Shown here one piece after another: positions 48,902 to 60,757 of a stretch of DNA of 64,000 nt. The position numbers and the translations under genes are program-made. The stretch is from contig CAMPDV010000064.1 in NCBI GenBank assembly GCA_946699065.1, positions 372,001 to 436,000 of the forward strand, read 5' to 3'. Position 1 is the first letter of the stretch, and each line of letters starts with the position of its first letter. The notes below the pieces were generated by a model. That model was not told the origin of the DNA. It searched no databases and saw only the letters and a list, made by a program, of their open reading frames with translations. The stretch comes from Loxodes magnus (lineage: Eukaryota > Ciliophora > Karyorelictea > Loxodida > Loxodidae).

Positions 48902-49840
48902 ATGCTAAAAATTTTATCAGGCACTGCTTTGCTCAGCTCTTTATTCGTGGGGGTGTAGCATTTCATTGCAATAAGGTCTTGGAAGAAAAGACATCCTGTA
49001 CTATAGGAAGCTATGAAGTTTATTAATCAAGATGATTAAGTTGGGGAGTTAATGAGGAACCCTATCAAGATTATTGGTGGCGTTTAGGGTGCTTTCAAAC
49101 CTGCAGATCGTAATATTTCCGTGACTTTCAATGTTAACGATTAATCGTTAAGAATTGCCCAAGTCCATGTAAAAGCAAGTTTGTCACCGAAGGGAGTAAT
49201 TAAAAGTCCAAGGTTGCCTAAATCCTACATTTTGGACGCTTTGGGATAATAGAGTCAGTAGTTGAGTTTAGAGGATAAATGAGAGATAACAGAGCTAACA
49301 TTCAAGTTTCTTAACAAGCAGATAGTGCTGATCTCTCCTTCAATTAGCAAAAGCCATATGGATTATATACAAGAGCTGGAGCTATAAAAGTATACACTTA
49401 AGGCTGTATAAAAGGAATGGAAAACCTTCCAAGATGATAAGTTATACGTGATGGGAAACTTAATAACTTCCCCTACAACAGTCGTGATATTTGAGGATTT
49501 TACGAACGCGTATTTCAAGTTATGCTTGAGTTTTATAAGTCTAGGAGTAATTTACATAGTTGCAAAACGATACGTTGAAAAAGAAAGGTATTCTGGTACT
49601 TTCCAAGAAATTATATATAATATCGCTAAGAAGAGAGTTGGGCTAGATGTGACGAAATAGTTAATTACTCCCTTTAAAATGTAAGCACCTGACGTTAAAA
49701 AAAAGATGGTAATGCAACTGAACAAGACAAATGTTATGAATTTCAAAAGCGCACCTCCACATGGCAGGCTTATAGCAGTAGGAAGTTATTGGGTAGCAAA
49801 ATATGCGGCAGTTTCTTATGGAATATAGTCAGGGATTTGA
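48902..49840 (+). CDS. COA1/TIM21-like mitochondrial inner-membrane protein
   Basis: 312 aa. The N-terminus MLKILSGTALLSSLFVGVQHF is a membrane helix, followed by HPVLQEAMKFINQDDQVGEL, NPIKIIGGVQGAF and a beta-rich part with VTFNVNDQ, IAQVHVKAS and KWEITELTFKFLNKQIVLI. This is the layout of the COA1/TIM21 fold: one anchor, a helix with a conserved Pro-Ile-turn, then paired sheets. In other organisms these proteins assist cytochrome oxidase assembly or link TIM23 to respiratory complexes. Beyond the usual family length there is a second hydrophobic stretch (LCLSFISLGVIYIVAKRYV) and a conserved-looking basic tail. One Trp is TGA (EDK-W-EIT). Assignment is by pattern, not by search. Confidence 0.6.
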
Positions 49841-51187
49841 TCATCTAATAAACTCCTACATTAATAACTTTTCCATTGAATCGATTTAACTAATTTTAAG
49901 AATCTTAAAATTAGAGTCACTAAGAGCGAGTACTTTAATACACAATTTTGTATAAAATTTAATTTAAAAGATTAAATCTAAAGGATAGACACTACTAGGA
50001 GTTCAGTACTTGGATATTGGAGGACGAATGGTTAATCTTAGTAAGAAAGAAGGAACTAAAGAAGGTAAACTACAAGATCAGATATTGGCATTCAAATGTT
50101 TATGTGATAATAAAGTGCACAACTTTGTTATATGAAGTATCAAGTGATCAAATGTACCTTAAACAGACTTTCTTAGGAATGGAAGATTAATTTACATAAA
50201 TAGCTATTTATTGATTTTTAAATAAGCTAGATTTATACTAAGCCTTCATGCTATATTAAACAGTTACTGAATGTTGGTCTATGTATATATTCAAAATTCT
50301 TAAATTCAGACAAAAGAGTAGTGGCTAGAAGTAACTACTTGAAGATATGAAGAGTAGATTATTTATGTTAGTTAAGCAAAAGATATGGCTAATATTTCAA
50401 GAGTTAGTTTATAAGAAGAATGACAAAATGATCGTAACTCTATGTATATGGAAATATGTCACTTTAATATAAGTCTAAGTATGTGAAATTAGTTGCTCTG
50501 TATTAATAACCACTGACAACAAAATGATATCTAGAAGTAACTTCTTTGGTATATTTACTTATTTACTAGGCATATTATTAAATGCATTTTGATAGCCAGA
50601 TTTATTAAAGATGAATATTAAGAATACCTTACTATTCTCATATCAATCTAGACTAAATAGATCAAGTGAGCTGTAATGTTATATAAATATACTTCATTTA
50701 CTACCAGCTTTAGTCAGCTTATTGCTAGCAACTCTTAGATCGATTCTTCTAGTTCTAATTTAAACTGCTTACCTAAAACTAGCCAACCAGTTATTCATTA
50801 TTTAAACCTCCCATTTTCTCCATTTTTACTTAACTAGCAAATATTGATATAGAGAAAGGCATATTTACGTATAATGCCTTCTTCTTATCTTAGAGATAAG
50901 GAAAGTTAATTGGCTAATAAGCCATAAAACTTCCTAGTACTCCATTACCTTTAACACTCCATTAACACTCTTCTTTTCTTACTACCCTCCATCAATCAGC
51001 TTTATCCTCATCAACGTGAATCCATTTTCTTCATTCCTCAAGCATAGTTAGTACATTTAGCCATTCTTAACTAGCCCTCTAATTAAGTAAACTTGGTTAG
51101 TCAAGTCCTAAGAGAGTGTGATAATACTAGGTTTGATTATATTTCAATATAGTATAATTTAAGCATTTTTAAACTCAATTTAATAAA
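49841..51187. other. Intergenic stretch with a possible decayed coding region near 49990-50560
   Basis: The plus-strand frame from ~49986 starts protein-like (LGVQYLDIGGRMVNLSKKEG) but then gathers TGA codons at random density. No gene is claimed; it could be a relic. Confidence 0.4.
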
Positions 51188-52630
51188 ATGCTGTTGAGAT
51201 CAGTGGCAAGGTTCTTTGCTAATAAATTGCAGACTAGTAGTAAGTAAGCTGTCAGCAAAATCTAGGACGGAGCACGTATTTCTGTCGGAGGATATGGTGC
51301 TTGTGGTGTTCCAGAAAACTTGCTGAAAGCTTTAGTTGAGTAAGGAACCAAAAACCTTACTGTTTATTCAATTACAGCTGGTCTCGAAGGAAATGGAATT
51401 GGTAACTTGATTAAAAATGGATAAGTGAAGAGACTTGTGACTAGTGATGTTAGTTGCAACGAAGAAGTTGAGAAACTGTGGAAAAAAGGAAAATTAGAAT
51501 TGGAATTGATTCCTCAGGGATTAATGATGAGCAAGTTTAGAGGAGGTGGCGCAGGAATACCAGGATTTTTCACTAAAGCAGGAGTAGGAACTTATTATCA
51601 CTTCGGTGGTTTAACAATTAAATATGATAATGATGGCAAATCTGAAATTCTATCACCACCAAAGGAATCCAGAAAGTTCGGGGATCAACTTTATCTATAA
51701 TTGCAATCAGTCTACATGGATTTCGCTCTTATCAAAGCACAAAAAGCAGACAATCTAGGAAATTGTGTCTATAGACATACTGCAATGAATAACAATCCAG
51801 ACTTAGCTACAGCATCAGAATGGACTATATGCGAAGCCGAAGAAATAGTGAAAGCAGGTGAATTAGAACCTGAAAAGGTTGGAACTTAAGCAATTTATGT
51901 TCACTCAGTTGTAAAGGGAGAAACTAGCTCTAAGCAGATGTAGAAAGACATTATTTCAAAGGCTGACTTCATCAAATAAGACCATTTATAAAGAAGCTCT
52001 AAAATAGTTAAAAGAGCTACTGAGGAACTGAAAGACGGAATGGTGGTTTCCTTAGGAATGGGTATTCCAAGTCTTGTTCCTGAATTCACAAATAAAGCGA
52101 TTGTATTCACAACTACGACTGGAGTTTTAGGAGCTGGACATTTTCCTGAGAAAAACTAAGAAGATCCTGACATTATAGGTGCAACTTTTGAGCCAATCAC
52201 TTTAACAAAAGGATCAGCTATTGTAAGCTAAGCACAGGCATTTGATATTTTAAGAGGAGGACACACAGACGTTGTAATTTTAGGAGCTTTGCAAGTTTCA
52301 GTTGAGGGAGATATAGCAAATTGGTACTCTCCAGGAGAAAAACTTTACGGTTTCCAAAGCAACCTCGATTTAGTTAACGCAGCAGGTAAAAAGATAGTAG
52401 TAATGCACCATGTAAACAGCAAAGGTCAACCTAAAATAGTAGACTTTTTAACTTACTACAAGTCAGCAAGCAAATGTGTAGACATGATAATAACTGATTT
52501 GGGAGTTTTTAAATTCATTAACTAGGAGTTGATCTTAACCGAGATCTTTGAAGGTGTTACAATTGAATAGATTAAAAAATGTACCACAGCTCCTTTCAAG
52601 GTTTCAACAGGCGTTCAAATAATAAGATGA
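51188..52630 (+). CDS. SCOT-like CoA transferase without the catalytic Glu (probable pseudoenzyme)
   Basis: 480 aa homologous along its length to mitochondrial succinyl-CoA:3-ketoacid CoA-transferase: N-terminal subdomain ARISVGGYGACGVPENL, PQGLMMSKFRGGGAGIPGFFT and ECAEEIV-like CEAEEIVKAGE; C-terminal subdomain MVVSLGMGIPSLV, RGGHTDVVILGALQVS, GDIANW. The start MLLRSVARFFANKLQ is a good mitochondrial presequence. Where SCOT has SENGVLG, with the Glu that carries CoA, this protein has TTTGVLG (Thr 310, codon ACG 52115-52117). The later GGAMDLV is SNLDLV, losing the Gly pair. Classical CoA transfer is therefore unlikely; a regulatory or different role is inferred. Intronless; seven or more in-frame TAA/TAG Gln, stop TGA. 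Confidence 0.92.
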
Positions 52631-52957
52631 GAAGATCCTGAAAATTTAATTTTATAAATTAATGTTAAACTAAAATTAACCTTAAGCTCACTATGAGCCT
52701 TATTTACTACTCTATTCCTTACTTTAAAAGATCAAAATTTAAAGTCTAAATTACTTATTTAAGTCTAAATATATTAGCTTGGACTAACTGATTGATCTAG
52801 GCTTTCAAGGAAGCTTGAAGTTTTATGAAGAGAGGTTGTGAGGTAAAGCTGTGAATGGTATTATAAGCTTTAATATAAGCTATAGTGTAGTTTGAGATTT
52901 CCACTCTAGCTTTACAAATCGAGCTGTCAAAATGATTAGTATCGTACAAACTCAAAA
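52631..52957. other. Spacer
   Basis: Nothing supported. Confidence 0.5.
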
Positions 52958-53701
52958 ATGGAAAGGATTATGTTACAAGGCTTTTAATAGAATGAGCTTA
53001 AAAGTTAAATTAAAAGCTAACTTTTTACACTTGATAGGCTTTTAAAGCCAAAAGTTAAATATACTTTGACTAATTAAACAAGCCATTTAAAGTAAAATGA
53101 TCTTCCTAGTCTGAGTTACGAAATTAATTATCCAAAGAACGGAAAAAAATTTTTGATACTTAAGAAAGCCAAACTCAGAAATGAATCGGGACAGATTTAA
53201 AAAGGCCTTCACTTAACTACACAGAATAGAGTTACCATTATAAAGGCATCAAAAGACTGTATATTTAGCATGTCATAAGTTAAAGGAGAGAAAATAGCAG
53301 TAAAGAGTACGATGCTAATGATTTAAGCATAGTCTAGATACACTAAATAGAATAATTGCTATAATATTAAAAGGTATGTTATATAGTATTTATCACTGCT
53401 TAATGATGCTAGTGTTGATACGAGAGTATATAAAGATTAAGTTATGCAATTTTAAGTATTTGAAACTATATAAATATAGACATTTACACAGTACGTTTAT
53501 GTATAAGCAATTCGTCTAAGCTAATTGGAGTATGAACACAAGGATAGAGATAGCTCAACAGCTGATATTATATAGAAAGTATTAAGATCAGCTTGGAATG
53601 AAGTAATCTAAGAGTAATCAAGCTTAAGCCTGTGCTTAAGTCAATCAAGGTTACTTGTAAATATCATAACTCTTTTTTATTTAATTTAGTAAAAAACTTG
53701 A
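52958..53701 (+). CDS. Hypothetical protein, orphan
   Basis: 247 codons without an internal TGA, from ATG 52958 (a second ATG follows four codons later) to TGA 53699-53701. The N-terminal part is Gln/Leu-rich; the middle has a beta-like stretch NGKKFLILKKAKLRNESGQI and GEKIAVKSTMLMI, the latter resembling a kinase VAIK strand although no other kinase motif follows. The end is hydrophobic (LLVNIITLFYLIQ). The stop overlaps the ATG of the next gene by one base, which is odd for monocistronic ciliate genes and may point to an undetected splice. No family recognised. Confidence 0.45.
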
Positions 53702-54388
53702 TGGATAAGAAAAAAGAGTACTAATAAGCTTTAAAATAGCAGATACAAGAAAACGAACAGAGGAAATAGAGATCAAAAGAAATTCAGCGACTGGAGGAGC
53801 TTAAATAAGAGCAAAAGATATAGAGGGAAAGAGATGAGATATTTTAAAGGTACTTAGATGAAACATAACCTGTTTCCAAGTCCCAACCATCTTAGAGCAA
53901 TAAATTATCATAGAATAATATAAACTTTGATGTATTAGAGTAGAAAGATAAAAGTAAAAAGCAAGATAAAAGTGACAAATAGTTTAATTTATAGCAGTTC
54001 TCGATGATAGCTCCACCTGCACAGCAGTTTAAATAAATTCCAATTATGATTGACGAAGACTAACAGGAAGATGAGCTATATGTGGTTACTAAAAACATGT
54101 CTAATGAATTGGCAAGTATTAAATAAATGATTTAGTAGCAAACCTAGAATCTTCAGAGTTGTCTTAACTAGATCTAAGTAATTTTTAATATAGAGTGAGG
54201 CATTTAACTCTGCTCAAAATACTTTTAAGGTTGATATGGATCTAAATAGAAACATGTACTCCTCACAATTTCTAGAGGAGGATGTGAATAATAAGCTGTC
54301 GAAGATTCCTTTCTAAGAAGAAGATTATAAAGATCCGCTGAATGAGCTAGATGAACTTGACAAAATTCTTAGTAATATGAGGTAATGA
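53701..54388 (+). CDS. Coiled-coil protein with a 16-nt intron
   Basis: 223 aa after splicing 54178-54193. The N-terminal 50 residues are a highly charged helix (EYQQALKQQIQENEQRKQRS, RLEELKQEQKIQRERDEIFQ) of a kind common in ciliary and centrosomal proteins such as CSPP1 or CCDC66; that likeness is only in composition. A low-complexity Lys/Gln/Ser middle follows, then a second coiled coil (SNELASIKQMIQQQTQNLQ) and an acidic tail ending DELDKILSNMRQ at TGA 54386-54388. No TGA inside either exon. Function unknown. Confidence 0.65.
54178..54193 (+). other. 16-nt spliceosomal intron
   Basis: GTAATTTTTAATATAG, between Gln (TAA) and Ser (AGT). Removal joins two strongly coding frames (SCLNQIQ / SEAFNSAQNTF). 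Confidence 0.85.
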
Positions 54389-55075
54389 CAGGTTATAATA
54401 GATTTAGTACCTTTACTTTTAATTAATTTGTATCTAAATGAATAGAAGGTAATCCTGCATTTCTAGTTAGTTTTCACATACCCAAAAAACAAACTTGCTA
54501 AGTTCTTTTTTATATCTAAAGCAGAGTAAATTCTTTATAACTTGCATCTAGGAAATTATACTTTTAAATCCTAAAAATCAGCAATCAGCAAGTTAATCTA
54601 CCTAATTACATAACACCTTTTACTAGCACTAAGAACATATGAACACACTTAACCCTCAATAAGCTAACATTTCTCTATCTTAACCAGTTGAAATTTTTAG
54701 CTTTAAATCCCTTAAATTAATTTTCCTTTTAACTAGAGCAACATAATTAAAAACTAGCAAATAACAATATTGTTCTTATTATCTCTCAGAATTCTGGTAC
54801 TAGTATCAGTACACTTTATAGACTTAGCATTACATATTGCTAATATTACCAAGCAGATAATCGAATCCGCTTAAAATACCTTACTCACTACTATTCTGTT
54901 ATTCAACCAGAAACGTGATTGAAAAATAGATTGGACTGTATTACATAAGCTTGACTATCCTTTTCCCTTAGAAGCTTATTATCTTATAATTTCTTTTCTT
55001 TATGCCAGAAATAAAAAAGTTAAACTACTTGTTTTCAGTTTAAAAGGGGCTTTAGATCTGATTACTATAATTAGT
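54389..55075. other. Spacer
   Basis: Nothing supported. Confidence 0.5.
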
Positions 55076-56001
55076 ATGAGCTAAGCTCAGTAAAAGGTAA
55101 TCAGTATTATTTTTTTAAGAAAGCTTATTAGGAACTCTCAGTAGTACTAAGAGGAAAAGGTGCTCGCAAAATTGGGAATAGGATTCATTAAGTATTAGGT
55201 ATCATCAGGTATCAAAGATTATGAGTTAACCCTTGTTTCTACTATATAATAAACAACTAGAGCAGAATACAAGATCTATAGAGCCAAATTTGAAAAATAT
55301 GAACAAAATATAAGAAGAATAACTGAGTCTGTGTAATTGGAGTAGATAAACAATAATAGATGATTAGTTTCTGGAGGTCCTGATCGTTCAGGTTATTAAT
55401 TTAGGTTTGTAAAAGAAAATAAATAAATCAGCTATTTTGTATGTAGACTTCAAGATATTTCCATAGAACATGCTATAATAATAAAAAGGATCTTATTTAT
55501 ATTATTTCAGGACGCTAAAATTAAATCTAACCTAGAGAAGTTCCATAATGTGAAGTATTTAGCATGAAGACTAATAAATTTAGTGACATTCAATCAATAA
55601 ATAAACCGACTTATTTATTTGAAGTTGGCAAATGCGATCTTAACTTTGTGTTTTTGGTGGGCACATTATATAATAAAGTCTTAGTATAATTCAGATATAT
55701 GATTGCTAATAAGACTAATGAACAACTAGTTGTATTGAATATAAAGCACTCTCAACTAATTCAGCTATATATCTTCCTCTTTAAAAGTCATTTCTTATTT
55801 ATAGAAATTGCTTCAATGATATAACTACTTTGATATTCGAATTTCAAATCAATTAGAAGATAAGGAAATAAATTTCCTGAAGAGGGTTTCTGAAATACAT
55901 AGCCAATTGCTATAGAAAATTAAGATTTTTAGTTCAGTGAATCATGCAAATTATTTAGTTTTGGTTTAAATACTAGAAAGTGGAGAGAAATAGTTCCTTG
56001 A
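55076..56001 (+). pseudogene. Kelch-like subfamily B pseudogene
   Basis: Opens MSQAQQKVISIIFLRKLIRN and KLGIGFIKYQ, unmistakably subfamily B, and ends RKWREIVP at TGA 55999-56001 in line with WKKIVM of 15977-16909. In between, homology to the paralogue jumps between frames about four times (near 55470, 55645, 55785 and 55890), at places where no 16-17-nt GT...AG segment offers a rescue. All parts of the paralogue are present in order. A recently inactivated host gene; some of the shifts could be sequence errors. Confidence 0.75.
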
Positions 56002-59000
56002 GGGGATTTTAAAGTTAGGTTAATTTTTCTTATCCAATAGACACTGAAATTCTAATGCTTTAGATTTAAACTGATAGATTGTAATAGTCTCTATACATGC
56101 CAACTTACTTTTATATCATAAGTTATTTCGATTCTTTCTGATATCTTTTTTCTTTTCATTTTTACTTATCACAAGAAGCTTAACTAATAAATCCAACTAC
56201 TAAATGATGATATATCTTGTTTTCAATGCTTTAAATACAGTCTCTTAGTTATTCGTTTCTTGGTGTTAAACTGAGAGTTAATGATAGTCTATAATAAGCG
56301 CTTTTAATCATCTAGCTTAGCTTTACTTATTTATATAAACTAGCTTCCTATCTAAATTCAAGAAAAATACTAGATTGTGTATTTTTAACGGTAGAAAGTG
56401 AAACTTTATTCCATAATTCTAATCTTGGTCGATACTTATCCTGATCATATTAGTTAAATTGAACCTTATGATAACTGATACTATAATCAGTCAAAAGTTG
56501 TTTGCTAAAAGCCTTTTTTTATCAACTTAGGGTATTTAATGCTTACTCAATTGTTATTAGATTAGAGTAATATTAATTAATGAAGTTGGTGACTATAATA
56601 AAAAAGCGATTTTTATAGTAATTTAAGGATAGAATGTATATGATTCTGAGTATTATAATGCTTAATTGATACTTTAGCAACTATTGAAATCAACTAATTT
56701 GATGAGATACTTTTTTGATCATATGGGAGCAAATAAATTCAACTTTACTCCTTAGTAATGTGCTATACTAAGTAACTACTATTTTAATGATAAAATACTA
56801 TATATTACCTTATTGGGCATTTCAGGCTTTTCAAATGAAAGAAATGGTAATAGCAGGGAATTAGATTTATTTATGGTGATATAACTTGTGTATATATACG
56901 AAGCTTTCTATTGTTATGCTTCAGTAAAAATGATTTGTTTGGTATCTTAGCATTAGTGATAAGATCACTTTACATTCTTTAATTAGTGTAAATAAACGTT
57001 AGGCAGTTTTCTACCTTATATTTCTTAAGTAGATATATACCAACAAACTCTCTCTTTCAACATCTTCTATCTGTATGTTGTTTTCTTTCTCCATATAAAC
57101 ATAAAGAACCTAACTCTCAGTTAAGCTTACTAATGTATTTCGTATTTCTCAATTATAATGCTCAATTATTAGCTTTTCCAATTACGAAACTACTAAAGAA
57201 TGTTTTAGTATAGTGACTCAAAATATAAGGTATCTAGAAGCTATATATTTAGCTTATAAATTAAGCAACTTTTAGTACCGCTCTAGTTTTAAGCGTAATC
57301 CCATACTGTCTGCAAGTTCTAAAGCTTAGTTAAGGTAAATTTGGATGATGAGTTATTCATAGGATAATGATTTAAATTATGTTAGATATCACTGAAATCC
57401 CTATGATACTATTTCAAGATAAATAAATCGCTATATGACAAAGAACTGAGTTGTGTGACTTTCTTATTTTTTTCTCATTTAATAGTAGAAAAAAGCTGAA
57501 GAAGGGTTGAAATTATATTGTCTACTGATATAGTATAATTGTAGCTTTAAGTGCTTTGGTTTAGTAATTAATAGAGTCAAGTAGCATTATTTCCTTTTAA
57601 TTATCTTGGATATTTTTATTTCGTTTTACGCATAATAAATCGAAAAGGCTTCACTAGAAATAAAACATAAGTAGATTACCTGTTATCATTGAGGATTCTT
57701 TCCCTTCGTTAATAATTATTTTGCTTCATTTGTAAAATATAAATTGCATCATATCATTCTGAGTTTTCACCTACTTGCACAAAGTGTTCTGATACTATTT
57801 AAATATAGAATTAATGCCTAATTTACATTTTATTTAGAAATGAGTATCTTCTTTTGTTTGTCTTAATTAACATTTTTCTAAATGCATTAAAACAACTAAC
57901 ATAATATAGGAGATTATGTGACTATCAATAACAGTAATTTTATTCTTGCTCATCCTATAATTATGGTGTTATACTATTACTTACATTTTGATTATTCCCT
58001 AGCTTTATATATTAAACATAGCCACATTCTTGCTTATCATAAACCTTATCAAAGTAGATAATATATTTATACTCCTCGAATTTTATGCTCTAATAGTACT
58101 TGAAGCTTTTATGATTAGTATTAGTGAATCTCTTTTATATTTGCTTCTGGAATTATTTTCAATTGCCTTGATTCTCCAAAATTACTATTAAGATACTACT
58201 AAGTTGATAACCTAAAGCTAACCAATTATGTAAACAAATTTTTTTTAGATATCTATTAGATTTAGTAATATAACCCTTAAATACTTTAAGCTAGCCATAT
58301 ATTCATGTATCCCTGCTTTACTTAAACACTCCTTTAATTTTACTTACTATTTAAGACATTTAAATATCAGAAAATAACGAAAGATACGATTGCTTTTTAT
58401 AAATAAGGTTATAGATATTACTAACTTGCTAGCTATTCTCTCAAGTAGGCAGAGATTAAAGCTTAGTAGTATGTAAGCTTTTTTACTTATTTGCGATCGT
58501 AAAAGTATAATTTATAATGATATCTTCTATCTATTTCCTCTGAAGATATCCTTTATCTACCATTTTAGTCTTTTGTATGAAATTAAGTTTTTATAGTATA
58601 TCTCACTCTAAGTATCCTAGAATGTGACTCATTTAATGCTATATCACGCTCTTAATTCTCAATCGTGATTCTTTACCTTTTTATTGACAGAGAAACTGGA
58701 ACGTAAGTAATTTAAGTTACTAAGAGAGCTAATTTTATTTTCTCGTTCTAAGGAAATTTATAGAGTTAAAGCTGGAGTAGGAATACTGAATCAGACTGAT
58801 TAAGGTAGAATATAAGCTTTAATGCTTTTGGTCTAACTGATTGATTTTTATACCTTTGAAAGATAAATAGGCCTTATAGTTGTTGTTTAGATATTAAGAT
58901 ACGATTATCCTAAATCCAAAAAGAAACTGGCTAGAAATACCTTTATATACTTTAAGTTTTTCTCTTTTAGAGTAAGATATTTAAAAATGAGATTACTAAC

Positions 59001-59268
59001 TAGCTTTTCATCTGATTTTATACAATTCTAGTAAGTTTCTTTACTTAAGTGTACTGTAAATAAGTAGAATTTGTATGAAAAAAGTATAAAAAGAGATTGT
59101 TAGTTTGGTAGTGATGACTCTTGCTTGCTTTATATTCTAGCTTTATAGGTGTTTGGGTAATTTTATTTTGTCTTATTTGAATCTTTTTTTACAAGCTATC
59201 CTTTTTTATCCTCCTAAATTAGCTTTTCCTTATAATATAGAAAAATGATTTTGTTGTAGGAATGATAG
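56002..59268. other. Gene-poor AT-rich stretch
   Basis: Over 3 kb on which no frame, RNA or repeat could be defended on either strand. Confidence 0.45.
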
Positions 59269-60757
59269 TCAAAGGATGAAGTTTATTTTAAGAAAAGAAA
59301 TAGAATTTTTCTTTCGCTTCTTTAGCTCAAATGCTGGCAAATCCTCAAGGCGTAAATTTCGATTTACCGATGTAATTTCTTTGAGATAGTCAATTAAGCT
59401 ATTCTTCTATCTTTATTTACCTTATTCTTTTAGGTCTAAGTTTCGCTGAACTTGGAATACTTATCTTATTAGACTTCAAAAGATAAGCCTATATCTGTAA
59501 TTAGTTTTAACTGTCATAAAGTAGCGTTAATTACATAGTTCTATATCTCAAGTAGAATTATCATTTACTATGTAATTACTATTTCAGCTTTATTTTTAGA
59601 TGGTATAAGGTTAAATTTCTTAAATCCAATCATTCGCTTTAAATCTACTTACTTATAGCTAGTTTCTCTTGTTCTACTATTTTAGCTAATTACTTTTACT
59701 ATTTAAGATACCGAGTTTTTTGCCTAAGGGTAAGTTTTTGCTGATTGCTACACTTGGAGAAAATGTAGTCTAGTATTTCACTTTCATCTAGCTAAGTTAA
59801 ATTATGCTTATTTATTTGTAATTAAGTATAAAGCATCTATCTATATCAAAGCGTAAGTTTCGCTAGTATTGATGGTTAAAATCTTAACCTTTTATAGTGG
59901 ACAATTTTCCAGCAAATTAATCTGGTTCAACCGCCAAATTATTTGCCCTTTTCTAAACTTCAGCAATAAAAATCCTTTCACTACTTTCCAGACATTTTCT
60001 AAAACTCTTAAGTTCAAAAATTAGATTATTAAACGCATTATTTTAAAAGCCTAAATCTCTATACTATTCTAAAGCATCATCATACTAATCTTCTATACCT
60101 GCTATACATACTTTCTTTATCTATTGCTTAACTAATAAGTCAATCTAGGTATCAATTACAGTTTATTTAGGTTTTATCCTATATAAGAATCACTGTATAC
60201 TACTACAGCCCATACCTTATTTTGTATTTTTGTTCTTTTAACTTCAAGTTTTTACAAAGTTATGCTAGAAAACTTCCTTCAAATACAATTATAACTAAAC
60301 TAATAAAATTAAATAACTCTTATCTGGTAAGTTTCAGCAAATGGAATTTATTTTATTCTCTTATTCTTTCTAGTATGGACTTCGTTCTTTGCTGCTGATC
60401 AGAAATTAATCCTTTGATTGATAGAAATTCCATTGACTAGTCTTATACGTAAATTTCATGTATTTAGTCTAATTTTTTGTAGCATTTGATACTAAGAATC
60501 ACTTTATGCAAGCTTTTATACTTCGGTTTGAGTTTCAATCTAACATTTTGACGAAATGACTAAACTTAGAAATTATCTATGATAGTAAGCTTGCATATTG
60601 CTTAATCTTTGATTATGCTCTTTCCTTCAAAAAGTAGATATTACATCGAAGGCCTACTGATTGCTTCATAACATCTGACAAATGTTGTTGTTTGCTCTAA
60701 TTAAATTTTAGTAATTTAGTCTGTTTAGTTTTCCTTTCTAGTTTTTATACTTAGCAT
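59269..60757 (-). CDS. Hypothetical protein, tentative two-exon model
   Basis: Tentative model of 490 aa: exon 1 from ATG 60755-60757 is TGA-free (FVRCYEAISRPSMQYLLFEG, QQQRTKSILERIREQNKFHL); a 16-nt segment GTATGGGCTGTAGTAG (60200-60215) would be spliced out; exon 2 continues QTVIDTQIDLLVKQQIKK, LVEQYRDLG-like EQYRDLGFQNNAFNNLIF and ECLESSERIFIAEVQKRA-type helix. An alternative start for exon 2 alone is ATG 60211-60213, giving MGCSSIQ, which resembles a myristoylation site. The end could be TGA 59584-59586 or 59269-59271. Further coding-like frames extend to ~61270. No family recognised. Confidence 0.4.

Noticed and set aside
48860-48950. tRNA-like sequence with GGTTCAAATCC on the minus strand
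   Set aside because: No acceptor or anticodon stem can be formed, and the segment is explained by the divergent 5' ends of the Ca2+ channel and COA1-like genes.
60211-60213. MGCSS as an N-terminal myristoylation/palmitoylation site
   Set aside because: The codons overlap a plausible 16-nt intron and an open upstream exon; kept only as an alternative start.
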